Shown here: positions 1 through 11,277 of the stretch, in pieces
How the letters are laid out: each line of letters starts with the position of its first letter
Numbering within the stretch: position 1 is the stretch's first letter
Source: Chlorophyllum brunneum
Lineage: Eukaryota; Basidiomycota; Agaricomycetes; Agaricales; Agaricaceae
NCBI GenBank assembly: GCA_963576785.1
Contig: OY756140.1
Location: forward strand, 3,100,001-3,164,000
Direction of reading: 5' to 3'
Length of the DNA stretch: 64,000 bases
Program-made: the position numbers and the translations under genes
The notes under the pieces: model-generated
Told to the model about the DNA's origin: nothing
The model's database searches: none
Seen by the model: the letters and a program-made list of their open reading frames with translations, nothing else

Positions 1-80
1 GTCGAAAACCTTCATGAGAGGTGTGATATAGAGGCCAGAGAGGACGGGGGACATGGCAGAGCCCTGCCCAACGCCCACAA
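1..80 (-). mobile_element. LINE-A fragment, RT region
   Basis: The reverse strand encodes part of RT motif B and the segment after it (GQGSAMSPVLSGLYITP-like). It closely matches the same part of the LINE-A copies at 10260-10340 and 30165-30235. Identity with LINE-A stops near position 80, where LINE-C begins. The fragment runs off the left edge of the window, so its full extent is unknown. Confidence 0.8.
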
Positions 81-243
81 GGACCACCTTGCTACTGACC
101 AAAAGTGTCAGTTTTGGAAGAAGTGATTCGACCACGACTGGCATGCGAACAAAGCACTCAAACTACGAGCCAATAGGGGATCCCCGATGCCCACCCCCTC
201 CTCATCCCCGGCTAGTCGAAGCCAGACTACCCCCCCTAAATGA
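81..243 (+). pseudogene. LINE-C ORF1, C-terminal remnant
   Basis: This frame encodes a tail aligning with the LINE-A ORF1 C-terminus: the pattern K-C-x-F-W-(x)n-H-D-W followed by a Ser/Pro-rich end. The Cys and His fit the distal part of the last zinc knuckle of the nucleic-acid-binding ORF1 protein. An internal TGA at 124-126 follows FWKK; LINE-A has a codon for N or K/H there, and a former CGA is plausible. The natural stop TGA (241-243) overlaps the ORF2 start ATG (240-242) as ATGA. The rest of ORF1 was lost in the 5' truncation. Too short for family-level certainty on its own; the call rests on position and alignment with the other families. Confidence 0.6.
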
Positions 244-3200
244 ATAACGACCCCATCGAGCAAGACAGGCCTCCTCGTTCGCTTCTGAATGAGTTGAAGG
301 TCTGCTCTCACAATGTAGGAAGATCGTATGGAGTGATGGAGACAGTCCTTGTGCGCAGAGGTGACGTCGACCTCCTCCTCATACAAGAACCCCCTTGGAG
401 ATTTCTCCGAGACATTCCCTCATCTGTCTCTAACGATGGATCGCCCCTCGTAGGAGGCCCAGTTCACCCAGACTGGATGCTCCTTTCATATCCAATTATT
501 GCCGAAGAAGTCCTTCAAGTGGGATGCTGATGATACCCTCAACGTATAGTCAACATGGAACACCGTACCACACTGCGAGTCCTCGCCTTCACTCACAAAA
601 GGCTGAAACCACTCTGACCTTCCATCCAAAGAGATTTAATTGATTATCGAGACCTCCTGTGTGTATCTCTATATGCAGGAGGAGAAGAATTACTGCTGCT
701 AAACGTCTATAACGACAGCCGTAACACCGCGCTCCACTTCCTCGAGGAGCAACTCTTCAACCTCCCGCCCTTTCTTCTTATGGGAGGAGACATCAATATT
801 AGATCGGAGTTTTGGGACCCTTCGACGGATCATCACCCGGCGAGTGCAGACCGACTCCTTATGGTCACCAAAGCCCTTAATCTTGTAAGGACAACTCCGT
901 TTGAGGCCAAGCCGACTCACTATGCCTTGGACCCCAACTTACCAGACACGGTCATCGACCTACTCTTTGTGTCGGGAACGCTACCACACATTCCCTCCCA
1001 TGCTATCCAGGATGGCAATCGGTACAACTCGGACCACGCCCCCCTGCTAATCAGGGTACTTATTCCACAGATGGATGTCGTCGTCGAAAGATTGACCATC
1101 CCCAAGGATTCAGAAGAGGAGACCAGGTTCCTGACAGACATCGTGGAGGGAATCAAGAACAAGAACTGGCTGATGAATGACACGGACAAGCTAGAGAGAG
1201 CTGTTGCCGAATTGGGAGTTTTGTTTGACAGATCGTGGACTCAAAATGCGAAGAAGACCAAGATCACCACTAGATCCAAGACCTGGTGGAACGAGGAGTG
1301 CTCGACCGCACTCGCTATGCATCGCGTGGATCGCAAGAACAAGTGCAAATGGAATGCTTTTCGCAAAACCACGAGGAAAACGAAAAGAGCATACTTCGAC
1401 AAAAAGATACAAGAAATCTCTGTTGACTGGAAACACCCGTGGGATCTCATGCCATGGGTCAAAGACCGTGCACTCCCAGCTTCAGAAGCCATGCATCACA
1501 ACAGCCGACCTTGTCTCACACTAGACAATCTGTAGACGGCTCTCAACCAACATTACAACGCTGCCCGCGATAGACCAACAAACGTGGCAGTTCTGGACAA
1601 GCTCCCTCCTCCGAACGGAATGGAGAATAGGACTTGGGTAGACTTCTCTCTCCTCGAGATGATGGAGTCGCTCAAGGATACCTCGAATTCTTCCTCCCCC
1701 GGTCCCGACCATATTTCCTGGTCCCATATCAAACAGATCATCGCCGATGAAACTTGCGCCGGTCTATTCCTCAAAATCGGTAGTGCGTGTTTGAACATAG
1801 GACACTGGCCTACCCACTTCAAAAAGTCAACATCGGTGATCATTCCAAAACCCAATAAACCCAACTACTCCACTCCGAAGGTGTTCCGACCAATCGTCCT
1901 CCTCAACACTTTCGGCAAGCTAATAGAGAAAATGCTCGCCAAACGACTCCAATTTGAGGCCGTTAAATTCAAGGTCCTCCATCCGCACCAATTGGGAGCG
2001 ATCTGCCAAAGGTCCACTGAGAATGCAGGTCTCTTCCTGATGCACATTATCCAGGGAGCTTGGACGAAGAAGAAGAAGATGTTGGTGCTTGCGTTCGACG
2101 TGGCCCAATTCTTCCCCTCCCTCAACCATGATCTCCTGATCGAAATTCTACAACGACAGGGATTTCCCCCCCAGGTCGCTGCGTTCTTCAACAACTACCT
2201 TAAGGAACGCCACACTACCTACCGGTGGAACAATGAAACTTCCCCAGAATATGACGCAGCGGTAGGAGTAGGTCAGGGCTCAGCCCTTAGTCCTATTCTC
2301 TCCACTCTATTCCTCGCCCCCCTATTACACGTATTCGACATCCGTATGGAGGAACACTGCAACAAGTGGGACTTTGATGTCCTGTCGTTTGTCGACGATG
2401 GCACTTTGGTCGCGCAATCCCTGTCTCTGGAAAAGAACGTGGAAATTCTTCAACACATGTACCGCGAAATAGAGCGGCTCATGAACGAATTCGGCCTGGA
2501 AATTGAACATGGCAAGTCAGAGATCTTTCACTTCATGTGTGCAAGACAAGGCTCGAATCCCTCGATTGACTTGGGATCCCCGCCATTCACAGGTCATTAC
2601 CCCCTCAAACTGAAGACCCACTGGCAGTACCTTGGCTTCTACTTCGATCGGACATTGACCTTCAAAGAACACATGCGATTCTACTCCGCCAAAGTGATCT
2701 CTACGATCAAGGCAATGAAGATGCTAGGGAACTCCGTCAGGGGCTTGTCTCCCAGCAACAAGAGGCTGTTGTACCGTTCATGTGTCGTCCCGGTTGCGAC
2801 ATATGGATATCAACTCTGGTTTCACGATCGATCCCGCACCAAGGGAACTTGTGAAATCCTCAACAAAATGCAGAGAAGGGCGGTGCTCTAGATCACCGGG
2901 GCCTTCCGGACTTCTCCCACTGGCAGTGTAGAGTCCCTTGTGGGGCTCATGCCCATCAAACTTCATCTCCAAAAGTTGGCCGAATAACAATCATCGAGGC
3001 TTCATACGTTGGACGATGAACACGCTTTGGCAAGATTGACGAAGGAATTTCACTCTTCCCCCCACCGACTTCACATCAAGAACTTCACGGAGGTTCAGAA
3101 GAAGAAGACATTAGGAGCTGTGATGGACTTTTTGCACCCCACCCCCGAGACTCGGTGTATAGAACATTTCGATTCTGTTTCTAAATCTCTCTGGCCCGGA

Positions 3201-4289
3201 TGTAGGTTACTTGACCATTTCTCTACTAATGTATCTTTTATAGGATTCAACCGGGACAACCCTCACCTCTCAAGGATGCTTTGGGACAATGTAACAACAA
3301 ATGCAATGACGGACGCAAAATCCATCATGATCGGTACGGACGGCTTGGTCCACCCCAATCCCAATCCGCTTGCCAGCCAGTTTACGGTGGCAGCTACCAT
3401 TCGACATCTAGATGGTGGGAACTCTATCATGAAAAGGCTTGGAGGAACCACGTCGACAGACACAGAACTAGTAGCACAGTACTTAGGTATTACCAAGGTG
3501 CTCGCTACTGACAAATACGACCAGGTTGAGCACATTCATGTGTTCACTGACTCCATCATGGCCTCCCGGCTCCTGCTTGACTGTTCGCCGCACTCCTGCC
3601 AATGACAGTCCATCATCACATCAAAGGCGCTTCTGGATTGGTTCAACAAGTCGGACCGTCACCACCTTTCCTTCTATCACATGCCGTTGAAATGCAAATA
3701 CGGGATACAAAAAGCCACTCACGACTGGATCCAAACAGTCGCCTGGCCTAACCGGGGTCGAAACCACCGAGTACCAAACTCAATCGACTACCTATGCAAG
3801 AAGTCTGCCGAACGCGCCATTCACACATGGCAAGCCATGTTCGGGTTCAAGACTTACAGCAGTAGCTCCTTCCTCCACCTCCCGGTGCAAGCAAACGGGG
3901 CCTCCACCTTACCGTCGCACATCAAGTCCGGTCCATGGATACGAGAATGCAGATACCAGCCCCAGCTCTTTGCAAGAGCTTGTTGCACCATACTATGCCA
4001 TGCCCCAATTGGAGAATATTGACTACGATTCTTTCCTAACGAGGACCTTTCATGCCACCACTGCAACAGTCAAATGGTGCAAATGTGGTCACACATCCTG
4101 TATCGTTGTAACAACTTCGATCACCACTTCAGTGTCGACACGATCAAGACCTTTGTCAACTTCTTGTGTCGCAACCCCTCCGTGTTCAGTTTTCCCCTGG
4201 AACTTGACCGCCCTCGTATCCGTGCTGGTTCAATCCCACTGTTACATCGTCATCAAGTCCAAAGGAGGTTTGGGTCTATGCCTGCATAG
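240..4289 (+). pseudogene. LINE-C ORF2: endonuclease-RT-RNase H polyprotein, nonsense-riddled
   Basis: One continuous reading frame of about 1,349 codons without any frameshift, but with eight internal stops at 528, 531, 615, 1533, 2889, 2985, 3603 and 4020. An APE-type endonuclease lies at residues ~1-270 (LLIQEPPWRF near 46, MGGDINIRS near 181, SDHAPL near 264); it would nick target DNA. The RT has FDVAQFFPS near 619 (motif A), GVGQGSALSP near 676 (motif B) and FVDDG near 717 (motif C, catalytic Asp pair intact). RNase H follows with GTDG near 1031, TDTELVA near 1073 and FTDSIMA near 1101. The C-terminus has CHHC...H...C near 1273-1290. Comparison with the copy at 55554-57771 restores sense at several stops, for example Arg or Gln codons. 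It cannot make a full protein. Confidence 0.9.
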
Positions 4290-4756
4290 AATCCTTTTCT
4301 TTTCTCCCTTTTTCTTTTGCTCTCCCGGTTATGGATTTCCAATTCATTTCTCTATCTCCCCTTTCCTCGCTCGTCTACTATTTTATATAGTTTTCATTCA
4401 ACTTCCATCTCTCCCGTGGTGCCCGGGTAAATACCCGCCCACACGCTATGTACCATTTGATGTTCCCCCTTGTGAGTGCGAGTAGATAGTTACTCTTCTA
4501 TCAATTTCTCTCTCTCACTCTCTCTCTTTCCGAATTCCTTTCTTTTCCTCTTTTCCGCTGAACATCGTAGGTACCAAACATCTCTCTAGTGTACGCGCTA
4601 GATGTCAACGAGTCTCGTGGAGTTAGTTTACTTGTAGTTTATTTTCCCTTCTCCGAACATTCTGTACATTCTGCCTTTGTATGTATGTACATGCGGACTG
4701 CGTTTGAGCACCGCTATATAAATTGTTGATTTTAAAAAAAAAAAAAAAAAAAAAAA

Positions 4757-5509
4757 TAGACATTACAGCCGAGTGTGAACATAAGCCATCACTTAGGGCA
4801 GGGACCCCTGGGTAGGGGGATGCACCACCATGAGCCAGTCAGGGTGCTTAGGTGTACAATAACATCATTCTCTTCCACATCAGTGGTCAAGGGAGCAGAG
4901 GAGATGAACCTCCAAGGAGGTTCCTGGAAAAAGAGAATATCGAAGTCTGATTTCAACTTCTCGAGCAGCACATCAATGTATATATATGATTTTGCAATGT
5001 TCAATGAAAATACCCTAATGCCCTCCAGATGGTCCAGGTTGTTCCTAGACATAAGGGGGGTTATGAGGGGGTGGGAGAGCGACGACATCTGTCATGCACC
5101 TCTCGATAATGGGCTGTCAGCCAGGCCCGGTCATGTTTGTGGTTCCAGAAAGCGCACTTCCTGGAATCAGTGGGATGCTCCTTCTTGCAGTTACAACAAT
5201 GAGGAGGGTGGGGGCACGGTTGACCAGCAGGGGTAGCAGGAACCAGAGGCATAGCCTTCGGTTGCCCCTTACAACACAGAGCAAAGGTGCAGTGATTGGC
5301 ATGAGAGTGTGCCCCACCACAGTCAGGACATGCAGGGCCATCGGCCTTGCACCAGAAAGAGAGATATGGCCCCACTTGTAACAGCGGGTACACAACAACT
5401 TATTACAGCAAGGGTTAGCAGAGAGTATAATGCACTGCTTGTTCCCAAACATGATCTTCTTGTTCAGAAGACCAAGAGCATGGGTACCCCTCATGGAGTC
5501 CCAGATGTC
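4757..5509 (-). mobile_element. LINE-A fragment spanning the ORF1-ORF2 junction
   Basis: The reverse strand reads from the end of ORF1 (5509) into the first ~95 codons of the ORF2 endonuclease (to 4757). It matches LINE-A at 15480-16180. The endonuclease part includes ILFFQEPPWRF. LINE-C poly(A) abuts one end and the poly(T) of another LINE-A copy abuts the other, so this piece was cut by later insertions or rearrangement. Confidence 0.85.
5061..5494 (-). pseudogene. LINE-A ORF1 C-terminus with zinc knuckles (frameshifted)
   Basis: This is the last ~140 codons of the ORF1 nucleic-acid-binding protein, read in two frames: 5117-5494 for the first part (LLNKKIMFGNKQC) and 5061-5393 for the second. 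The second frame shows CPDCGGAHSHANHCTFALC and CCNCKKEHPTDSRKC, which are CX2CX4HXnC knuckles. The switch of frame indicates a small deletion near 5340-5360. Unlike the full LINE-A copy at 13797, it keeps CGA (Arg) in HYREV, so it shows the pre-mutation state of a stop found there. ORF1 ends early at TAA because the C-run before the ORF2 start is 2 nt shorter. Confidence 0.75.
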
Positions 5510-7427
5510 TTTTTTTTTTTTTTTTTTTTTTTAAATCGTGGTCTAAGGCCAATTTATTATGCGGCGCTCGAACACAGCCCGCGGCCGGAATACAAAAGAG
5601 TAGACTAGCGGGTATCTACGGAGAAAATGGTAATTACGCCCTACCAAGCAAAAGTACCATTGCCCAAAGCCAACAGTAGGGGGAACTGCATCCTACTCCC
5701 GAGCCCGGAGGGCAAAGGGAGTGGATGCCAGAAGAGGCAAGTGGGCAGGGAGGTCCCCCAACCAGTGACCCAGTCCGAGGACCAGGCCCAGTCAGTAGGT
5801 GTTGATTCACTGTAAATGCCCAGCAGTGGAAACACCCCAGTTACTGGTCCAGTTACTAGCCCCCAAAGTCCTTCTTACTGAGAGTCATCCCCCCGGCCAC
5901 AGCCACCCTTGCCAGAGTAATAGGCTGCACCATTTGTGTGGCTATTGGCATCTTCACCACACCTAGTCGCCAAAGGGGACAACTCCGTTCATAAAACTCC
6001 GAGAGTCTTCGCTGGACTTCCACCGGAGTTCTCCGGTGCTGGACAATAACCCACCTACCCTGAGCCAGTTATCCAATTCCCTGAGGAACGGATGGGAAAG
6101 CAAACGCCTAAGGGTTCGCTTTCAAGAACTTGACAAGGGTGCCCGGCGTAGCAGGGTACCCCCGAGAGGTGTCAAACTGACTACAGTTGGTAAGAATATG
6201 CACATGAGACTCGAAAGGAGCCCCACATGGACACCAGAATGGTTCATTCTGGAAGAATTGAGACCTATAGGCCCCGATGGGTGCATGGTTGAGTATAACC
6301 CTACACATGCAGGTGGACAGCGAGTTGGACTCTGCTGTGGCAGAAGGCAGCCACGACCCTCCATGGAGGTAAGTGGGCTGGAGGGGCTTACCGTTACGCC
6401 CTTCGAGAGCCATGAACTGGCTACCCGAGTAAGTAGGATCCTGGAATCGAGTGATCCAGGCATCCTGGCAGGATTTGACCACCTTCTGACGAAGGGAGTC
6501 AAGCGAGGTTTGCAGATGGGAACCCGCAGAGACCTGAAGTTCAGTACAGTACTGATGTACGGCACCATGAATGGCCCACTTCTCCGAAGAGAAGGTGTGC
6601 CAGATGTGAATGGAGCGTTTGGGGTGACCCTCGAACCACTCCATAAGAGCATTACACACGGCAAGCAAGTGAAGCTGGCCAGAGTGAACAGAGGGGTCCA
6701 CCACTCTCTTGGCAGAGCCAAGGGAGTCAGTGAACAAGACAATGGAGTCGCAGTCAGGAAGGCCAGTGGCCTTCCCAATCGCGATCCAGATAGCATGCAG
6801 CTCCGCATCAGGAGCCATCACCTGACCTGCCGCATGCCTCGTCTGGAAGACACGCCGGCCTGACCGGTAGATATGGGCAGCAGAGACTGCCTGGAACTCC
6901 CCCCACAGCGGTAGACTAGCATCCGTGGCCACAGTGAGAACTCGAGGATCGGCATTGGCACATTCCAAAGTACCATTCAGATGCCTTATATGTATAGCCC
7001 TCTCGTCACGAGAACGAGGAGAGTTGTGGAACAAGACCTGGGCCGCAAAGCGGTCCAGGAGACAGTGACCAGGCTGAGCCACTGCAGAGCAGGGGTCAAA
7101 CTGTTCAGTAAGAGATGGGAGCATGGAAGTGGCTTCCATAAGGGAGCCCTTGACCTGCCTAACGAGGCAGTCGGACAGGAGGGAGATAGAGAGAGGGTGT
7201 GGGGGGGCACCCTTGGAGTTTGGACGATCGAGGAGGGATCGGAGAGGGTAAGTATCGGAGAGGGTGGAGAGATGGTAGTTTGCTCTCGAGGCCAACTTCT
7301 TCAGATGGAGGTGGACAGGGATAAGACCAGCTAGGGCTTCGGTGCCGCCAGAGGGGGAGGTGCAAAATGCACCAGTGATCCACAATGCAGCCTTGCGTTG
7401 CATAGTATTGAGGGATTTAAGGAGGCC
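5510..7427 (-). mobile_element. LINE-A copy, 5'-truncated (RNase H half and 3' UTR)
   Basis: It starts with a 23-nt poly(T) (5510-5532), the complement of the poly(A) tail. The LINE-A 3' UTR (5533-6068) follows, then the ORF2 C-terminal half up to ~7427, where identity switches abruptly to LINE-D. No target-site duplication is visible: the left flank is LINE-A ORF1 and the right flank is LINE-D 3' UTR. The 5' truncation is typical of LINE insertions. Confidence 0.88.
6069..7427 (-). pseudogene. LINE-A ORF2 C-terminal half (thumb to RNase H), one nonsense codon
   Basis: The open stretch 6108-7430 has 440 codons. It begins at LKSLNTMQRKAALWITGAF after the RT domain and contains RNase H: ATDASLPLWGEFQ, APDAELHAIWI and LFTDSLGSAKR (catalytic D-E-D). 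It ends with the Cys/His motif CPCGAPFESHVHILTNC. A TAG interrupts FLKANP just before the last ~13 codons; other copies have CAG (Gln) there. The copy is truncated and has no RT, so it cannot function alone. Confidence 0.85.
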
Positions 7428-7865
7428 CACACACGTCGGAGACGTGGGAAGCTAGCAGGGGTCGTGCCGCGTTATCCAACTCCCGCAAGCAGTGTGTTGG
7501 CCTTAAACGTGAATGCAGAAGGATTGTGTCTAAGAAAATTAACCAGCTGGTCAATAGAGACCGGCAGGCCACGGCGTCTCTTGTACAAAGGACAAGAGCA
7601 CAAGATATGAGTGCAAGTCTCCAAAGGAGCCCCACACTCGCAGCCAATAGGCTCTAGAGGATGAAACCGGGAGCGATACTCGCCGGTTGGAGCGTGCCCA
7701 AGAATGGCACAGTTCGCTCTCATCGCGATGGACTGAGAGGGAAAGGAAGGAAGCCAAGAACCTCCATGGAGGTATGTTGGCTGTAGAAGTTTGTTCTTAC
7801 TATCCTTGAGAGCAAGGAAGTTCAAACCACGATAAGAGGAGTCCTGGAAAGTAACTTTCCAGGCC
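7428..7865 (-). mobile_element. LINE-D fragment, ORF2 C-terminus
   Basis: The reverse strand encodes the last ~130 residues of LINE-D ORF2: KAWKVTFQDSSYRG, YLHGGSWLPSF, then CECGAPLETCTHILCSC (C-terminal Cys/His motif), ending GVG-stop near 7472. Only the first ~45 nt of the 3' UTR follow before LINE-A sequence begins. The other end is cut by the poly(T) of the next LINE-A copy. Its last ~83 bp (7783-7865) are repeated at 11278-11362 beyond that insertion. Confidence 0.85.
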
Positions 7866-10800
7866 TTTTTTTTTTTTTTTTGAATCATGGCCTAAGGCCG
7901 ATTTATTATGCGGCGCTCGAACACAGCCCACGGCCGGAATACAAATGAGTACTCTAGTGGGTATCTACGGAGAAGTGGTAGCTACGCCCTACCAAGCAAA
8001 AGTACCGTTGCCCAAAACCAACGGTAGGAGGAGTTGCGTCCTACTCCCGAGCCTGGAGGGCGAGGGGGGTGGACGCCAGAGGAGGCGAGTGGGCAGGAAG
8101 GTCCCCCAACCAGCGACCCAGTCCAAAGACCAGGCCCGGTCAGTAGGTGTTAATTCACTGTAAATGCCCGGCGGTGGAGACGTACCCAGTTACTAGCCCA
8201 GCTAAGCCCCAACTCCCCTTTACTAAGACCCAGTCCCCCAGCCACGGTCACCCTTGCCAGAGTATTTGACCGCACCATTTGTGTGGCTATCGGCATCTTC
8301 ACCATACCTAGTCGCTGTAGGGTCTAGGTCCGTTCATCAGTCATCGAAACGGTCACCAAGTCTTCGCCAGGGGCCTCCGGTGCCAGACAATAACCCACCT
8401 ACCCTGAGCCAGTTATCCAATTCCCTGGGGAACGGATCGGAAAGCGAATGCCTGGGGGTTCGTTTTCAAGAACTTGACAAGGGCACCCGGCGTAGCAGGG
8501 TACCCCCGAGAGGTGTCAAACCGACCGCAGTTGGTAAGAATATGCACACGGGACTCGAAGGGAGCCCTGCATGGACACCAAAATGGTTTGTCCTGGAAGA
8601 ATTGAGACCTATAGGCCCCGATAGGCGCATGGTTGAGTATAACCCTACACATGCGGGCAGACAGCGAGTTGGACTCTGCTGCAGCAGAGGGCAGCCACGA
8701 ACCTCCATGGAGGTAAGTGGGTTGGAGGGGCTTACCATTACGCCCTTCGAGAGCCATGAACTGGCTACCCGAGTAAGTAGGATCCTGGAATCGAGTGATC
8801 CAGGCATCCTGGCAGGATTTGACGGCCCTCTGACGAAGGGAGTCAAGGGAGGTCTGCGGACGGAAACCCATAGCAACCTGAAGTTCGGTGCAGTACTGGT
8901 GTACGGTACCATGAATGGCCCACTTCTCCAAAGAGTAGGTGTGCCAGATGTGAATGGAGCGTTCAGGGTGACCCTCGAACCACTCCATAAGAGCGCTACA
9001 CACAGCAAGCAAATGGGCCTGACCCGAGTGAACGGAGGGGTCCACCGCTCTCTTGGCCAAGCCAAGGGAGTCAGTGAACAAGACAATGGAGTCGCAATCA
9101 GGGAGGCTGACGGCCTTTCCAATTGCAATCCGGATAGCATACAGCTCAGCATCAGGAGCCGTCACTCGACCTGCCGCATGTCTCGTCTGAAAGACACGCC
9201 AGCCCGACTGGTAGATATGGGCAGCAGAGACTGCCTGGAACTCCCCCCGCAGCGGTAGACTAGCATCTGTGGCCATAGTGAGAACCTGAGGGTTGGCATT
9301 GGCATGGTCCAGGGTGCTGTTCAGATGCCTTATATGCACAGCTCTCTCGTTACGTGAGCGAGGAGAGTTGTGGAAGGAGACCTGGGCCGCAAAGCGGTCC
9401 AGGAGATGGTGACCAGGCTGAGCCACTGCAGAGCAGGGGTCAAACTGTTCAGTAAGGGATGGGAGCACGGAAACAGCTTCCATAAGGGAACCCTTGACCC
9501 GACCGACAAGACGGTCAGACAGGAGGGAGATGGAGAGAGGGTGCGGGGGGGCACCCTTGGCATTCGGACGATCGAGGAGGGATCGAAGAGGGTGGGTATC
9601 GGAGAGGGTGGAGAGATGGTAGTTTGCTCTTGAGGCCAGCTTCTTCAGATAGAGGTGGATGGGGATGAGGCCAGCAAGGGCCTCGGTGCCGCCAGATGGG
9701 GAGGTGCGGAACGCACCGGTGATCCACAACGCAGCCTTGCGTTGCATAGTGTTTAGGGATTTGATGAGGCCTTTACACCGAGCCTTATCAAAATACCACA
9801 GACGGAAGCCATATGTCGCGATAGGCACAACACATGACCTGAAGAGGAGCCACTTTTGCCTGGGGGTCAGACTGCGGGAGGAGTTACCCAGCATCCCCAT
9901 CGCTTTCACAGTGGAGAGAGCTTTGGTAGAATAATGTCAAACATGTTCCTGAAAATTCAGGACACGATCGAAGTAGAAGCCCAGGTACCTCCAATAGATC
10001 TTAGGGCAAAGAGGAGTGTCCCCTGTGAATGGACCGAAGCCTAAGTCAAGGGGGGGATTGACGTCTCCAGGCTTCCTAGAGAAGTGGAAGAGCTCGGACT
10101 TGTCATGCTCCATGACAAGCGCGAACACTACAAAAAGATTGAAGAGAACGATGTACGCCCCCTTGAGGGTATCCAAGTTCTCGTCCCAGGTCTTAGCCTG
10201 GGCAACGACGGTACCGTCATCAACATACGACAGCAGAGTACTCCCAGGGGAGGTGATCCGCAGGTCGAAGACCTTCATGAGAGGTGTGATATAGAGGCCA
10301 GAAAGGACGGGGGACATGGCAGAGCCCTGTCCGACGCCCACATCTGCACCTCGGGGGTCAGAGGAGAAGTCGTTCCATGTGTAAACAGTGGAACGGCCCA
10401 CCAAATACGAAGCAAAGAAGGTTCGCACGTTAAGTGGGAACCTCTGCTTGGAAAGAATAGCCATGAGCATCTCATGGTTGAGAGAGGGAAAGAACTGAGC
10501 GATGTCGAAAGCAACCACACTTGTCTTGAGACCTTTAGCCCACCCAGCGCGAACTAGGTGTGTAAGGAACAACCCGGCGTCCTCAGTGGAACGTTGGCGA
10601 ATGCCTCCAAGTTGGTGGGGATGAAAGATGTCATGTTTAATGGCATCAAACTGGATGCGGTTGGAAAGCATTTTCTCAACCAGTTTACCAAGCGTGTTCA
10701 GGAGGACAATTGGCCTGAACGCCTTGGGGGTAGAGTAGGAGGCTTCCCCGGCTTCGGAATGATAACCGAGAGCGACTCCTTAAAGCTGCGTGGCCAATGC

Positions 10801-11277
10801 CCCACCGAGAGGCAGGCGTTGGCCAAACGCAGGAACACCGTCAAGCAATCTTCATCGATGACAATGTACTTCAGATGGGACCACGTAACATGGTCCGGAC
10901 CTGGAGAGGACATATTAGAACAAGAGGACAGAGCCTCCTTGAGTTCCAACGCCGAGAAGGGGGCCCACTCCCGGACTGGAAGGTCCGGGAGGGGGTCAAG
11001 GACAGACGCATCACACCACCGATCAGCAGTGGAGTTGTACGTCAAGTGGAGGGCATCCCAGAGAGAGTCCATAGTATGACAAGGCCATCCATTAAACTGG
11101 ATAGCCTCACAGGGAGGTAACTTGCGTGCCTTGACCCCATAAGGTCCCATGGCCGCTTGTTAGTGGAAGCGATTTCCTCAATCTTAGAGTTGAAGAATCG
11201 GCGCTTGGCAGCTGCACAAGCTCGCCTAAAGTCCCCCTAGTCACCCCGACTATGAGAGTCCTGGTACCTGGAGAATG
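7866..11277 (-). mobile_element. LINE-A copy, 5'-truncated in the linker upstream of RT
   Basis: It begins with a 16-nt poly(T) (7866-7881), then the LINE-A 3' UTR and ORF2 back to the region just before RT, ending near 11277. It sits between two LINE-D (-) stretches. A ~85-bp LINE-D segment occurs on both sides (7783-7865 and 11278-11362). That may be an unusually long target-site duplication or two separate D copies. Confidence 0.87.
8413..11277 (-). pseudogene. LINE-A ORF2: RT and RNase H, frameshifted
   Basis: Three open blocks: 10698-11150, 9937-10671 and 8413-9909. RT motifs are VVAFDIAQFFPSLNH (A), GVGQGSAMSPVL (B) and LSYVDDGTVVA (C, intact). RNase H follows with ATDASLPLRGEF, APDAELYAI and LFTDSLG, then the terminal CPC...H...C motif. 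A 1-nt deletion near 10740 shifts the frame (compare the full copy at 17430). A TGA near 9935 interrupts FQEHVRHYS where the full copy has CGA. A further small deletion lies near 11140. Confidence 0.87.

Larger units (their letters stand above)
81..4756 (+). mobile_element. LINE-C non-LTR retrotransposon, 5'-truncated, poly(A)-tailed
   Basis: This copy holds the last ~54 codons of ORF1, all of ORF2 (240-4289), a 3' UTR (4290-4733) and a 23-nt poly(A) tail (4734-4756). The 3' UTR has pyrimidine-rich stretches and ends in CTATATAAATTGTTGATTTT. The second copy at 55092-57771 (-) has the same 3' end, which confirms the boundary. LINE-A (-) pieces lie on both sides, but they are non-adjacent parts of LINE-A (RT on the left, endonuclease on the right) and I see no target-site duplication. 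Either target DNA was lost or the flanks were rearranged later. Confidence 0.88.
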
